Origin: Alloprevotella sp.
GTDB taxonomy: Bacteria; Bacteroidota; Bacteroidia; Bacteroidales; Bacteroidaceae
DNA length: 47,721 nucleotides
Direction: 5' to 3'
NCBI GenBank assembly: GCA_017446765.1
Contig: JAFSQD010000072.1
Span: 1 to 47,721, forward strand
Part shown: in pieces, positions 38,943-47,698 of the stretch
Position numbering within the stretch: position 1 is the first letter of the stretch
Layout: the number at the start of each line of letters is the position of its first letter
Notes under the pieces: model-generated
Databases searched by the model: none
What the model saw: only the letters and a program-made list of their open reading frames with translations
Told to the model about the DNA's origin: nothing
Program-made: the position numbers and the translations under genes

Positions 38943-39989
38943 TTACGCCCTTCCGGCAGTGTAAGTGCGCCATCTGTTGAGCAAAGCCTCCATGTCTGCA
39001 GGAAGCGGGGAGGTAAAGTCCATTTCCTTCCCCGTCCGAGGATGGCGGAATCCGAGCGTCCGAGCATGGAGAGCCTGACGCGGACAAAGGGAGAAGCAAT
39101 TGCGTATAAATGCCTTGTAGGCAGCCGACTGCGTACCGCGAAGTATGATGTCCCCCCCATAACGCGCATCGTTGAAAAGGGGATGCCCGATGTGGGACAT
39201 ATGGGCGCGTATCTGATGGGTACGTCCGGTTTCAAGAACACACTCAACAAGCGTCACATACCCGAAGCGTTCCAGGACACGATAGTGGGTGACGGCGGGT
39301 TTTCCGATTTCGGAGTCTTCTGGGAACACACCCATCTGCAGTCGGTCGTGGGGATTGCGGGCGATGTTACCGCGAACGGTACCTTCATCCTCTGCGAAGT
39401 TTACCCATACGACGGCATTATACTTCCGGCGCGTGGTCTTGTTGAAAAACTGCAAGCCGAGCTGTGTCTTTGCACTGGGCGTCTTGGCAACAACCAGAAG
39501 GCCGCTCGTATCCTTGTCTATGCGATGTACGAGTCCCACGGCGGGATCGTCTGGGTCATAGTTATGATTGTCACGCAGATGCCACGCCAGCGCATTGACA
39601 AGCGTACCCGTGTAGTTCCCGCATCCGGGATGCACGACAAGTCCTGCTGGCTTGTTGACCACAAGCAGGTCTTCATCTTCATAAACGATGTCAATGGGAA
39701 TGTCTTCTGCCTCTATGTGGCTCTCATAGCGAGGACGATCAAGCTGCAAAGTAACGACGTCACCTGGCTTTACGCGATAGTTGCTTCTCTCAGGCCGCCC
39801 GTTCACATGGATAAAGCCTGCACGTGCCGCCTGCTGGATGCGGTTGCGCGAAGTATCAGCCAGATGGGCAATCAAAAATTTGTCCACGCGCAAGAGTTGC
39901 TGGCCGCGGTCGGCCACCACACGGAAGTGTTCGTAGAGTTCCGTGCTCTCCTCTTCCTGAAAATCCGGCTGTCCGTCTATTTCACGCAC
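38943..39989 (-). CDS. rluD: RluD-type 23S rRNA pseudouridine synthase
   Basis: A 348-residue RNA-modifying enzyme. An S4 RNA-binding domain (about residues 30-90, LRVDKFLIAHLADTSRNRIQQAARAGFIHVNGRP) precedes the RluA-family catalytic domain, with VVNKPAGLVVHPGCGNYTGTLVNAL and the catalytic aspartate in VHRIDKDTSGLLVVAK, ending with TGRTHQIRAHMSHIGHPLFNDARYGG. RluD-type enzymes modify helix 69 of 23S rRNA; the exact target here is inferred from domain order. Five bases follow the PASTA gene. Confidence 0.93.
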   Translation of the reverse strand: MREIDGQPDFQEEESTELYEHFRVVADRGQQLLRVDKFLIAHLADTSRNRIQQAARAGFIHVNGRPERSNYRVKPGDVVTLQLDRPRYESHIEAEDIPIDIVYEDEDLLVVNKPAGLVVHPGCGNYTGTLVNALAWHLRDNHNYDPDDPAVGLVHRIDKDTSGLLVVAKTPSAKTQLGLQFFNKTTRRKYNAVVWVNFAEDEGTVRGNIARNPHDRLQMGVFPEDSEIGKPAVTHYRVLERFGYVTLVECVLETGRTHQIRAHMSHIGHPLFNDARYGGDIILRGTQSAAYKAFIRNCFSLCPRQALHARTLGFRHPRTGKEMDFTSPLPADMEALLNRWRTYTAGRA

Positions 39990-39994
39990 AATTC

Positions 39995-40645
39995 CTATTG
40001 TATGCTTTCGTCAATAATCTCTCCGTCGTCAGGTGCAAAATGCGAAGGGGTGGCGGTATCGGCCGAATCGCTCCCGTTATATTCCTCATAGATATGTCCA
40101 TCACCAATGACAAGCGTGATGGGGACATCTACAGCAACACGCTCACCCACACGTAAGGCGCGGCCTTCCGCCTCCAGGCTGTAGACCCAGTCGCGATCTC
40201 CACTGGTGTATTTCGGGGCAGTGAGCCGAAAGCCCATTGCCTTGAGCTTCGACTCGGCCTCACGATAGGAACTATTGTCAGCAAGATCGGGCAGTGCAAG
40301 CGTCTGGGCATGTGCGGCATTGACCGTGACAAGCACTTGCCGCCCTACCTTCACCACCGTACCCGGCTTTACAACCTGCTGGAGAATGATGTCTGCGGGA
40401 AGAGTCTTGATGTAACCCGTATCAACCACTTCAAGTATCAGTCCGAGTTGTTCAAACTGGTTTTCGACGGCTCGCACGTTCTTTCCCACGACGTTGGGCA
40501 CCTTCACAGTTTCGCCATGATGTGTATATTTGTCAAGGAACCATGCCGCCCCTCCTGCCAGCAGGGCTGCCAGCACAACCATCCCGAGGCAGTTTCCCCA
40601 GAGATAGCCGCTGAATGTCTTGCGGAAAAAGTCTTTTGATGTCAT
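39995..40645 (-). CDS. Membrane-anchored PASTA-domain protein
   Basis: A 216-residue protein: a short cytoplasmic N-terminus, a transmembrane helix at about 15-36 (WGNCLGMVVLAALLAGGAAWFL), then PASTA repeats. The first is clear (VKVPNVVGKNVRAVENQFEQLGLILEV … ILQQVVKPGTVVKVGRQVLVTVN), the second and third weaker (LALPDLADNSSYREAESKLKAMGF; GRALRVGERVAVDVPITLVIG). An acidic tail ends it. PASTA domains bind uncrosslinked peptidoglycan; here there is no Ser/Thr kinase or transpeptidase domain, so the partner is unknown. It is followed by rluD and ddl. Confidence 0.88.
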   Translation of the reverse strand: MTSKDFFRKTFSGYLWGNCLGMVVLAALLAGGAAWFLDKYTHHGETVKVPNVVGKNVRAVENQFEQLGLILEVVDTGYIKTLPADIILQQVVKPGTVVKVGRQVLVTVNAAHAQTLALPDLADNSSYREAESKLKAMGFRLTAPKYTSGDRDWVYSLEAEGRALRVGERVAVDVPITLVIGDGHIYEEYNGSDSADTATPSHFAPDDGEIIDESIQ

Positions 40646-40665
40646 GCTTCGTATTCTTTTCGCCG

Positions 40666-40673
40666 CGAAGATA
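40666..40673 (-). promoter_or_regulatory. -7 promoter box (TATCTTCG) of the PASTA-rluD-ddl unit
   Basis: TTCG variant of the box, 20 bases before the ATG at 40645 and directly after the rpmH terminator. Confidence 0.5.
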
Positions 40674-40674
40674 T

Positions 40675-40704
40675 AAAAAAACGAGAGAAAACATATTCTC
40701 TCGT
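40675..40704 (-). terminator. Terminator of rpmH
   Basis: ACGAGAGAA (40681-40689) pairs with TTCTCTCGT (40696-40704); on the minus strand a T run (40675-40680) follows. Confidence 0.92.
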
Positions 40705-40729
40705 CCTTCTTTATGGTTTTCGACCGTTT

Positions 40730-40888
40730 TTATTTCTTTCCGTGTACTTCGTCGGATACGGTGAGTTTCTTGCGTCCGTGACGGCGGCGGGATGCCAACA
40801 CGCGGCGGCCGTTAGCGGTCTGCATGCGATGGCGGAAGCCATGCTTGTTGTTGCGCTTGCGGTTGTGGGGCTGGAATGTTCTCTTCAT
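40730..40888 (-). CDS. rpmH: Ribosomal protein L34
   Basis: A 52-residue, highly basic protein reading [18 protein letters not shown] at its start, then [34 protein letters not shown]. This is the L34 signature ([11 protein letters not shown]…HGFRxRMxTxNGRxVLxxRRxxGRxxL) with the short C-terminal extension usual in Bacteroidetes. It is a structural protein of the 50S subunit. It has its own promoter and terminator and is too short to appear in most gene lists. Confidence 0.97.
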   Translation of the reverse strand: MKRTFQPHNRKRNNKHGFRHRMQTANGRRVLASRRRHGRKKLTVSDEVHGKK

Positions 40889-40929
40889 TTCGTTATGTCT
40901 TTTTTGTATTTGTTTTCAATTTCGGCGTG

Positions 40930-40937
40930 CAAAAGTA
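40930..40937 (-). promoter_or_regulatory. -7 promoter box (TACTTTTG) of rpmH
   Basis: Exact TAnnTTTG match on the minus strand, 41 bases before the rpmH ATG and after the trpS stop. Confidence 0.65.
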
Positions 40938-40972
40938 CGTAATGTTTTCACAACCGCCAAACTTTCCAACAA

Positions 40973-42064
40973 TTATTTTGCAGCAAAGCGGGCTGACTGC
41001 TCGCGAATGAGAGCTTCGTCGTCAAAGTAGTTTATCTTCATAGCGCGGCGCACTTCGTCGAGCGTCTCCGCAGCCACACTTCGTGCTTTTTCACATCCGC
41101 GACGCAACATTTCATAGACGGCTGGGATATCCTTTTCAAACTCCTTGCGCCGTTGGCGGATAGGTTCCAACTCCTCCTGAAGTATTTGGCCAAGAAACTT
41201 CTTCACGCGTCCGTCGCCCAAACCACCGCGCTGGTAGTGCGCCTTCACAGCATCAAGGTTTTCATACTCGGGCCAATAAGCCGCAAAATGCTCTGGACGG
41301 CAGAAGGCATCAAGATAGGTAAAGACCGTATTGCCCTTCAGATGGCCAGGATCCTCTACGCGAAGGTGGAGAGGATCGGTGAACATGCTCTTCACGGCCT
41401 TATCGACGGTCTTTGCATCATCGGAAAGGTAAATGCAGTTGCCAAGGCTCTTGCTCATCTTAGCCTTACCGTCCGTGCCAGGCAGGCGTAGGCATGCCGC
41501 ATTGTCGGGCAGGAGAATCTCTGGCTCCACCAACGTAGGACCATAAATATGATTGAAACGACGCACAATCTCATTGGTTTGCTCAAGCATGGGCTTCTGA
41601 TCCTCTCCCACGGGCACTGTTGTGGCCTTGAAAGCCGTAATATCTGCTGCCTGCGAAATTGGATAGGTGAAAAAACCTACCGGTATGCTCTCGTTGAAGC
41701 CACGCATCTGTATCTCAGTCTTCACTGTCGGATTGCGCTGCAAACGGCTCACGGAGACGAGATCCATATAGTAGAATGAAAGCTCTGTCAGTTCTGGAAT
41801 CTGGCTTTGGATAAAGATGGTGACTTTTTCAGGATCAAGCCCCACAGCGAGATAGTCAAGAGCTACCTCAATGACGTTCTGACGGACCTTTTCTGGATTG
41901 TCCATGTTGTCTGTAAGCGCTTGAGCATCGGCGATGAACACGAACATATCCTTATAGTCGCCCTGGTTTTGCAGTTCCACGCGACGGCGGAGGGAACCCA
42001 CATAGTGTCCGATATGCAGACGGCCCGTGGGACGGTCGCCGGTCAATATGATTTTCTGTGACAT
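40973..42064 (-). CDS. trpS: Tryptophanyl-tRNA synthetase
   Basis: A 363-residue class Ic aminoacyl-tRNA synthetase. The HIGH motif appears as [12 protein letters not shown] (residues 12-23) and KMSKS as [10 protein letters not shown] (about 220-229). [10 protein letters not shown], the [11 protein letters not shown] segment and [19 protein letters not shown] form the tryptophan/ATP site. The ATG at 42062-42064 is preferred; the frame upstream runs through the promoter. Length is slightly above the usual 330, with extra C-terminal residues. Confidence 0.95.
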   Translation of the reverse strand: MSQKIILTGDRPTGRLHIGHYVGSLRRRVELQNQGDYKDMFVFIADAQALTDNMDNPEKVRQNVIEVALDYLAVGLDPEKVTIFIQSQIPELTELSFYYMDLVSVSRLQRNPTVKTEIQMRGFNESIPVGFFTYPISQAADITAFKATTVPVGEDQKPMLEQTNEIVRRFNHIYGPTLVEPEILLPDNAACLRLPGTDGKAKMSKSLGNCIYLSDDAKTVDKAVKSMFTDPLHLRVEDPGHLKGNTVFTYLDAFCRPEHFAAYWPEYENLDAVKAHYQRGGLGDGRVKKFLGQILQEELEPIRQRRKEFEKDIPAVYEMLRRGCEKARSVAAETLDEVRRAMKINYFDDEALIREQSARFAAK

Positions 42065-42097
42065 AATTCGTCTTAAGGTTGTTTCATTTTTGCGGCG

Positions 42098-42105
42098 CAA
42101 AGATA
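42098..42105 (-). promoter_or_regulatory. -7 promoter box (TATCTTTG) of trpS
   Basis: Exact TAnnTTTG match on the minus strand, 33 bases before the trpS ATG. Confidence 0.65.
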
Positions 42106-42193
42106 GCACAATGGACGAAAAAAACAATGGAGAAATCCCGCCTTTTGCCAGCCATGCCAATGCTTCATGGTGGGGGAAAGATGTGATGCCGTC

Positions 42194-42225
42194 AAAACAG
42201 CCCAGCTCAAAATAGCGCCGGGCTG
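42194..42225 (-). terminator. Probable terminator of ilvE
   Basis: CAGCCC (42198-42203) pairs with GGGCTG (42220-42225); on the minus strand TTTTG follows. Short stem and short T run, so only moderately supported. Confidence 0.55.
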
Positions 42226-42252
42226 CCTGTAACTATTATGCATAGGGAAATA

Positions 42253-43275
42253 TCAGTCAAGCACCGTCACCCAGCCATATTTGTCTGGAGCGATACCATA
42301 CTGGATGTCGCGGAACGCCTTGTAGAGCCTCTTGCACCACGGACCGGGCTCATTATCCTTTGCTATCTGGTAGCTTTTTCCCGCTTCGGGGTCATCAATA
42401 CGATTGATAGGACTTATGACCGCAGCCGTTCCACAGCCACCCGCTTCTTCAAAAGTTGCAAGTTCATCCTCGGGTACAGGACGACATTCCACCTTCATGC
42501 CGATGTCACGCGCTACTTGCTGGAGACTTTCATTGGTGATGGAAGGCAAAATGGAAGAAGATGCGGGAGTGATGTAGGTGTCATTTTTTATGCCAAAGAA
42601 GTTACATGCACCGCACTCATCAATGTATTTCTTTTCACGAGGATCCAAGTAGAACTCGCCTGCATAGCCAGCCTCGTGAGCTTCACGGTTGGCGTAAAGG
42701 CTGGCAGCATAGTTACCGCCCACCTTGTAGCGTCCCGTACCAAGCGGAGCTGCACGGTCGTAACCACGCATGATGACATAGTTGTTTGTCGCAAAACCGC
42801 CCTTGAAATAAGGTCCCACAGGCGACACAAACATCACGGCCAGATATTCTTCGGAGGGCTGCACCCCCACTCGGGGTGAGATGCCGATTATAAGGGGGCG
42901 CACATAGAGGGCTGCCCCACTTTCATAAGGAGGTACAAAGCGCAGGTTCAGGCTGACAACCCTACGCACCATTTCGCAAAACTTCTCCGTAGGAAGTTCT
43001 GGCATCACGATACCCCTGCAAGAAGCCTGCATACGGTGAGCATTGGCCTCCATGCGGAACACACGAACTTTTCCATCGGGACAGCGAAATGCTTTAAGCC
43101 CCTCAAAGCATTCTTGCCCATAGTGTAGGCATGATGCTGCCATATGAAGAGGTATTGTCACGTCACTTGTCTGTTCTATCTCCCCCCACTCACCATTGCG
43201 ATAGTAACAGCGAACATTGTAGTCCGTAGGGACATATCCGAATCTTAAATTCTTCCAGTCTAAGTTTACTTCCAT
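42253..43275 (-). CDS. ilvE: Branched-chain amino acid aminotransferase
   Basis: A 340-residue PLP enzyme (fold type IV, class II BCAT) that transaminates leucine, isoleucine and valine. Motifs: LHYGQECFEGLKAFRCPDGKVRVFR, YVRPLIIGISPRVGVQPS, the PLP lysine in GTGRYKVGGNYAASL, YIDECGACNFFGIK, and the phosphate-binding SITNESLQQVARDIG with EEAGGCGTAAVISPI. The ATG at 43273-43275 (MEVNLDWKNL) fits the family; the longer frame includes the promoter. Confidence 0.95.
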   Translation of the reverse strand: MEVNLDWKNLRFGYVPTDYNVRCYYRNGEWGEIEQTSDVTIPLHMAASCLHYGQECFEGLKAFRCPDGKVRVFRMEANAHRMQASCRGIVMPELPTEKFCEMVRRVVSLNLRFVPPYESGAALYVRPLIIGISPRVGVQPSEEYLAVMFVSPVGPYFKGGFATNNYVIMRGYDRAAPLGTGRYKVGGNYAASLYANREAHEAGYAGEFYLDPREKKYIDECGACNFFGIKNDTYITPASSSILPSITNESLQQVARDIGMKVECRPVPEDELATFEEAGGCGTAAVISPINRIDDPEAGKSYQIAKDNEPGPWCKRLYKAFRDIQYGIAPDKYGWVTVLD

Positions 43276-43297
43276 GTTTTCATTGTATTTGGCAGTG

Positions 43298-43305
43298 CGA
43301 AGGTA
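43298..43305 (-). promoter_or_regulatory. -7 promoter box (TACCTTCG) of ilvE
   Basis: TTCG variant of the box on the minus strand, 22 bases before the ilvE ATG. Confidence 0.5.
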
Positions 43306-43456
43306 GCCCAAAGATTGCGAAGAGCAAAATCCAAGGAGCAAAACTTTCATTGGGAGTCTCCTTTACATTATTATATAAATAGCACTGATAGCATTCCCCA
43401 AAACAAAAAAAACAAAAAAAATCCCTTTAAATTTGTTCAGTCCACATTAAAATCCA

Positions 43457-43464
43457 TATCTTTG
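43457..43464 (+). promoter_or_regulatory. -7 promoter box (TATCTTTG) of the exbB-tonB operon
   Basis: Exact TAnnTTTG match with TTTG at 43432-43435 (21-base spacing); 106 bases upstream of exbB, leaving a long A-rich leader. Confidence 0.6.
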
Positions 43465-43570
43465 CTTGCCTTATGCGTGCAAAATGTCCACAAAACTGCC
43501 ATTTTGACATAAGCAACATCCTTATATAAAATATCTTAAAACCAACAAACCACAAAAAAACAACAAACAA

Positions 43571-44440
43571 ATGGCAACAACAAATGCTACCGCGCCTAAG
43601 AGCGCACCCAAGGCTAAGAAACAGTCTCAAGGTTTCACGGGCATCAAGTCCGGACTGGCCGTTATCGCTTGCTGCGCCGTTGTCGCAGTATGTATCTACC
43701 TTTTCCTCTTCGGTGAGGCTTCCCACTTCCAGAATGCTGACGCTGCATTCTCCGTATTTGGCAACTCTGACTGGGAACCCGTTGTGGGCGACCTCATGGG
43801 TACTGTCTACAAGGGCGGATTCATCGTGCCTATCATCTGGACGCTCCTCTTCACGGTTCTCGCACTCTCCATTGAGCGCTTCTTCGCCATCAAGACGGCT
43901 TACGGAAAGACCAGCCTGGCCAAGTTCGTTGAGAACATCAAGGCAGCCCTCCGCGCCAACGACCTCGAGAAGGCACAGAAGCTCTGCGACCAGCAGCGCG
44001 GTTCTGTAGCCAACGTTGTAGGTGCAACGCTCGCTACATATAAAGAAATGGAGGCTAACACACAGCTCAGCAAGGAGCAGAAGGTGCTTGCCATCCAGAA
44101 GTCCTTGGAAGAGGCTACAGCTCTTGAGATGCCCACCATGCAGGAGAACCTCCCCATCATCGGTACCATCGTAACGCTCGGTACGCTGACCGGTCTGCTC
44201 GGTACGGTGCTCGGTATGATTAAGTCCTTCTCCGCCATGGGTGGTGAAGGTGGTGCTGACTCCGCAGCTCTGTCTACGGGTATTTCTGAGGCCCTCGTTA
44301 ACACGGCTTCCGGTATCGCAACAGGTGCAGCCGCCGTTATCTCCTACAACTATTTCACGAACAAGATTGACCGCCTGACCTTCGCTCTCGACGAGGTTGG
44401 TTTCTCCATCGTACAGACCTTCAACGCAACTCACGAATAA
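43571..44440 (+). CDS. exbB: ExbB/TolQ/MotA-family proton channel protein
   Basis: A 289-residue inner-membrane protein of the ExbB family, which uses the proton gradient with ExbD to drive TonB. A basic Ala/Lys-rich N-terminus is followed by three transmembrane regions: about 28-48 (SGLAVIACCAVVAVCIYLFLF), 85-105 (IVPIIWTLLFTVLALSIERFFA) and 195-265, which holds the family core (ENLPIIGTIVTLGTLTGLLGTVLGMIKSF and ISEALVNTASGIATGAAAVISYNYF). First gene of exbB-exbD-exbD-tonB-PstS-like. Confidence 0.93.
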   Translation: MATTNATAPKSAPKAKKQSQGFTGIKSGLAVIACCAVVAVCIYLFLFGEASHFQNADAAFSVFGNSDWEPVVGDLMGTVYKGGFIVPIIWTLLFTVLALSIERFFAIKTAYGKTSLAKFVENIKAALRANDLEKAQKLCDQQRGSVANVVGATLATYKEMEANTQLSKEQKVLAIQKSLEEATALEMPTMQENLPIIGTIVTLGTLTGLLGTVLGMIKSFSAMGGEGGADSAALSTGISEALVNTASGIATGAAAVISYNYFTNKIDRLTFALDEVGFSIVQTFNATHE

Positions 44441-44515
44441 ATCATAATCAAGGTAATGGGATGACGGGCACGCCAAGCTCATTGTCGATGCTCTCACCCC
44501 AAAAGCAATCAGAAA

Positions 44516-45133
44516 ATGGGACGATTTAAAATCAAAAAACAAGACACGTTCATAGACATGACGCCTATGAGCGACGTCATGGTCCTGCTGCTTACCTTCT
44601 TTATGCTTACCGCGACGTTCGTGAAGGAAGAACCGATTCAGGTGCAGACCCCTGGTTCTGTCTCTGAAATCAAAATTCCCGAGAAGAACCTTCTCACCAT
44701 CTTCGTAAACCCTCAGGGACAGGTTTTCATGAACCTTGATTCCGAGCCCAACATGGCAACCCTGCTCGACCAGATGGAAGAGCGCAACGCCTTGAGCGGT
44801 CTCACCCCTGAGCAGAAGAAAGCATTCACCATGTGCCCCACGTTCGGCCACCCGCTCAACCTCATCAAAAGCTGGCTGAGCCCCGAGAACGATGGCAAGC
44901 GCAATGAGTTGCTCCATCAAGCAAGCGCAGGCATCCCCTGCGACTCCACGAACGATGAGCTGAAGATTTGGGTACAAGCAGCACGCGATGGTCTCGGCGA
45001 GAACATGCGCATCGCCATCAAGGCTGACCAGACCACTTCCTACGGTGTAATCAAGAAAGTTATGGACTCCCTCCGTTCCATCCACGAGAACCGTTATAAC
45101 CTCATAACCAACCTCAAGGGTGCGGACGAATAA
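44516..45133 (+). CDS. exbD: ExbD/TolR-family protein 1
   Basis: A 205-residue protein with one N-terminal transmembrane helix. The core motif DTFIDMTPMSDVMVLLLTFFMLTATF carries the proton-path aspartate (in MSDVM). The periplasmic domain has the ExbD pattern (LLTIFVNPQGQVFMN … ENMRIAIKADQTTSYGVIKKVMDSL). An insert of about 70 residues sits in the middle (NMATLLDQMEERNALSGLTPEQKKAFTMCPTFGHP … SAGIPCDSTND) with two cysteines, making the protein longer than enterobacterial ExbD. Starts 75 bases after exbB and 14 before the second exbD. Confidence 0.9.
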   Translation: MGRFKIKKQDTFIDMTPMSDVMVLLLTFFMLTATFVKEEPIQVQTPGSVSEIKIPEKNLLTIFVNPQGQVFMNLDSEPNMATLLDQMEERNALSGLTPEQKKAFTMCPTFGHPLNLIKSWLSPENDGKRNELLHQASAGIPCDSTNDELKIWVQAARDGLGENMRIAIKADQTTSYGVIKKVMDSLRSIHENRYNLITNLKGADE

Positions 45134-45147
45134 AAGAGAAGAATGTT

Positions 45148-45765
45148 ATGGCAAAAGCAAAAGAATCTAGACAAAAGAAGATGAATGCCCGCGTCGACTT
45201 TACGCCGATGGTGGACATGATCATGTTGCTCGTGACGTTCTTCATGCTCTGTACGACACTGCTCAAGCCCCAGACGATGGAAATCGCCATGCCTTCCGAC
45301 AAGGAAGACGTCAACGAGGCCGACCGCAGCCAGATTGCAGAGTCCAAGGCTATCACGATTCTTGTAGACGAAGGCCGCACTGTCTACTACTTCAAAGGCA
45401 AACCCTCCGATGATAACCTCGAAAAGAGTGCATTCGGAAAAGACGGCATCCGTGCCGTCCTCATGGAGGCCAACGCTGAAGCAGTAAAGAAAGTCAAGGC
45501 TCTGAAAGATGAGTATAAGCACAAGATGTCCTCGAACCTCACCGAAGAGCTCCGGCTCAAGGAAGAGTACAAGGCCAAGCTTGACGAAATCAAGGATGGT
45601 GAGGACACTCCGAGCGTCATCATCAAGATTTCTGACAAGGCCGTCTACAAAGACCAAATTGACATCCTCGATGAAATGCAGATTTGCAACATCGGTAAGT
45701 ATGTAATCGACAATTTCAAACCCGAAGACAAGGCGAAGATCGACGCCAAGTTCGGTGGTAAATAA
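45148..45765 (+). CDS. exbD: ExbD/TolR-family protein 2
   Basis: A 205-residue paralogue of the preceding protein. The transmembrane core is ARVDFTPMVDMIMLLVTFFMLCTTLL, with the proton-path Asp in MVDMI. The periplasmic part has ITILVDEGRTVYYFKG and a Lys/Glu-rich, probably coiled-coil insert (AEAVKKVKALKDEYKHKMSSNLTEELRLKEEYKAKLDEIKDG), then SVIIKISDKAVYKDQIDILDEMQICNI. The two ExbD proteins have different inserts, so they may form a heterodimer in the channel. Confidence 0.9.
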   Translation: MAKAKESRQKKMNARVDFTPMVDMIMLLVTFFMLCTTLLKPQTMEIAMPSDKEDVNEADRSQIAESKAITILVDEGRTVYYFKGKPSDDNLEKSAFGKDGIRAVLMEANAEAVKKVKALKDEYKHKMSSNLTEELRLKEEYKAKLDEIKDGEDTPSVIIKISDKAVYKDQIDILDEMQICNIGKYVIDNFKPEDKAKIDAKFGGK

Positions 45766-45791
45766 CACAACGATAAGACAAGAAACGAGCT

Positions 45792-46670
45792 ATGGCAAAA
45801 ATCAACTTAACAGCAAAAGATTGGTGCGAGCTGGTGTTCGAAGGCCGTAATAAGGAATACGGTGCTTATCGTATGCGTGCTCAGCACGGTCGCCGCCAAC
45901 TTCGCGCTATCATTCTCCTCATCTCTGGCATTGCAGCCATCGTCCTCTTCATGTTCGCAAAGACTGCCGTACAGGAAGCTATCGAGCGTAGCAACCTCGG
46001 CGACAACGAACAGGTCACCGAGATGACCGACCTGAAGAAGGAAGAGCCCAAGAAGGAGGAGAAGAAGATTGAAAAGCCCAAGGAGCAGGAACAGCCCAAG
46101 GTTCAGGAAGTCCAGGTCCGCAACACCATCCAGATGGTAGTGCCAAAGATTGTGGACGACGACCAGGTGGACCACTCCAAGGAGATGAAATCCCAGAAGG
46201 AACTGAAGGACAGCAAAGCTGCCATCGGTATTCAGGATGTCTTCACAGGTTCCAATGAAGGTAAGTTTACCGAAGACCTTGAAAAGGGTCAGGTAGCAAG
46301 TAACCGCAACACGCCCCCCGTGGCCGTTGAGCAGAAGGTGGAGAAGCAGGTCGTACAGGACAACAACGTCGTGGACGTGCCCGCAAGCTTCCCTGGCGGC
46401 GAAGCCGCACTTCGTCAGTTCGTGGCGAAGAACACTGTATACCCCGAAATCGCCCTTGAACAAGGCCTGCAGGGAACGGTGATGTTCCGATTCAAAGTGG
46501 ACGTAGACGGCTCCATCAGCACTGTAAGTGTGAAGAAGAGCCTCTCCCGCGAATGCGACAAGGCCGCTATGGACGTAGTGAGAAAGCTCCCGCGCTTCAC
46601 GCCTGCCAAGACCAACGGTCACCCCGTGCCCGTATGGTTTACGCTTCCGGTTATGTTCGCTATCCAGTAA
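45792..46670 (+). CDS. tonB: TonB-family energy transducer
   Basis: A 292-residue protein that passes energy from ExbB/ExbD to outer-membrane receptors. Residues 1-32 are cytoplasmic and basic; a transmembrane helix is at about 35-56 (LRAIILLISGIAAIVLFMFAK). Residues 75-110 are the Pro/Lys/Glu-rich spacer (KKEEPKKEEKKIEKPKEQEQP). The C-terminal domain (about 205-292) has PASFPGGEAALRQFVAKNTVYPEIALEQGLQGTVMFRFKVDVDGSI and ends with VRKLPRFTPAKTNGHPVPVWFTLPVMF. Typical Bacteroidetes TonB with the FPGGEAALxxF entry motif. Confidence 0.93.
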   Translation: MAKINLTAKDWCELVFEGRNKEYGAYRMRAQHGRRQLRAIILLISGIAAIVLFMFAKTAVQEAIERSNLGDNEQVTEMTDLKKEEPKKEEKKIEKPKEQEQPKVQEVQVRNTIQMVVPKIVDDDQVDHSKEMKSQKELKDSKAAIGIQDVFTGSNEGKFTEDLEKGQVASNRNTPPVAVEQKVEKQVVQDNNVVDVPASFPGGEAALRQFVAKNTVYPEIALEQGLQGTVMFRFKVDVDGSISTVSVKKSLSRECDKAAMDVVRKLPRFTPAKTNGHPVPVWFTLPVMFAIQ

Positions 46671-46689
46671 ATTTTCCACTGACTATTCT

Positions 46690-46727
46690 GAACGGACAGC
46701 CACCCGATCCTATGGTGACTGTCCGTT
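46690..46727 (+). terminator. Strong hairpin between tonB and the PstS-like gene
   Basis: GAACGGACAG plus CACC pair with GGTG plus CTGTCCGTTC (one C-A mismatch between the segments), followed by the weak T-rich TTCTTCTCC. It probably ends or attenuates the operon before the last gene; no exact TAnnTTTG box follows, so some read-through is likely. Confidence 0.7.
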
Positions 46728-46768
46728 CTTCTCCATTATTTTATTTAGCAACTTCCACGGATAAGGAA

Positions 46769-47698
46769 ATGCGCACAAAACACCTCCTCCCCCTTCTGCT
46801 CTTCACCTGTGTATTCACAGCCTGCAAGCGGCAACCCACACCAGGTTGGCTTCTTGAAGACAACGTCAACATTGCTATTGACGCCACCTTCCGTCCCATC
46901 ATGGAGGAACAGCTCCAACAGTTCGGTCTCACCCATCCCGAGGCCACGATGAATGCTATCTACTGCAGCGAGGATTCCGCGCTCCGTCTTTTCCTTGACG
47001 ACTCCATCCATTCCATCGTTGTCACGCGCAAACTCCGCGACAACGAGAAAGAACTCATCCGCAGCCGCAAGTTCACGGCTCGTGAAGCCCTCATTGCCAC
47101 CGACGCCTTTGCTCTCATCACAAGCAAAGCAAACACAGACACGCTCATCTCCCTTGACGAAGTGCGCCGCATCGTCAGCGGCGACATCACGCGCTGGGAA
47201 CAACTTGAACACTCCCATCGCACTGGTGAACTGAAACTCCTTTTTGACCACCAGGGTTCCAGCACCGTGCGCTTCATGCGTGACTCTCTCTGCTCGGGCG
47301 GCGAACTGAAGGGTAATGTCTATGCCCAAGGTTCCAACGAGGCTGTCATCGACTTTGTCAAATCCGACCCCAGCGTCATTGGCGTCGTTGGCGTCGATTG
47401 GCTCCGTGCCGGCAGCAACTATACGCTCACCTCCTTCCGCAACCTTGACGTGAATGTCATGCTCGTGCGTCGCAACGCTGAAAGCTACCACCGGCGCCCC
47501 TACCAGCTCTACATCGCCACGGGAGAATACCCACTGAGGCGCTCCGTATACGCCATCACTTGCGACCCGCGTCCGAAGTCGCAGGAAAAGTTTCTTTGGC
47601 ACTGGCTCAAGGAGCAGAAGGGCCAACTCATCTTCTGCGACCATTCCCAGCTCCTTCCCTCCATGCCTGTGCAGCTGAAGTCTGTACATGTGAAATAA
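46769..47698 (+). CDS. PstS-like substrate-binding lipoprotein
   Basis: A 309-residue lipoprotein (signal MRTKHLLPLLLFTCVFTAC, lipidated Cys19) with a periplasmic-binding-protein fold of the phosphate/PstS-like superfamily. Typical segments are TFRPIMEEQLQQFG, LIATDAFALITSKANTDTLISLDEVRRIVSGDITRWEQL, LLFDHQGSSTVRFMRDSLCSGG, and VIDFVKSDPSVIGVVGVDWL. No pstC, pstA or pstB genes adjoin it in the window. As I recall, the same protein follows tonB in other Bacteroidales, so it may serve the TonB system rather than a phosphate importer; its ligand is unknown. The ATG at 46769 is chosen for the signal peptide. Confidence 0.85.
   Translation: MRTKHLLPLLLFTCVFTACKRQPTPGWLLEDNVNIAIDATFRPIMEEQLQQFGLTHPEATMNAIYCSEDSALRLFLDDSIHSIVVTRKLRDNEKELIRSRKFTAREALIATDAFALITSKANTDTLISLDEVRRIVSGDITRWEQLEHSHRTGELKLLFDHQGSSTVRFMRDSLCSGGELKGNVYAQGSNEAVIDFVKSDPSVIGVVGVDWLRAGSNYTLTSFRNLDVNVMLVRRNAESYHRRPYQLYIATGEYPLRRSVYAITCDPRPKSQEKFLWHWLKEQKGQLIFCDHSQLLPSMPVQLKSVHVK

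Noticed and set aside
43427..45085. 552-codon open frame antisense to exbB and exbD
   Set aside because: Low-complexity translation with no recognised domain; a shadow of two clear membrane-protein genes.
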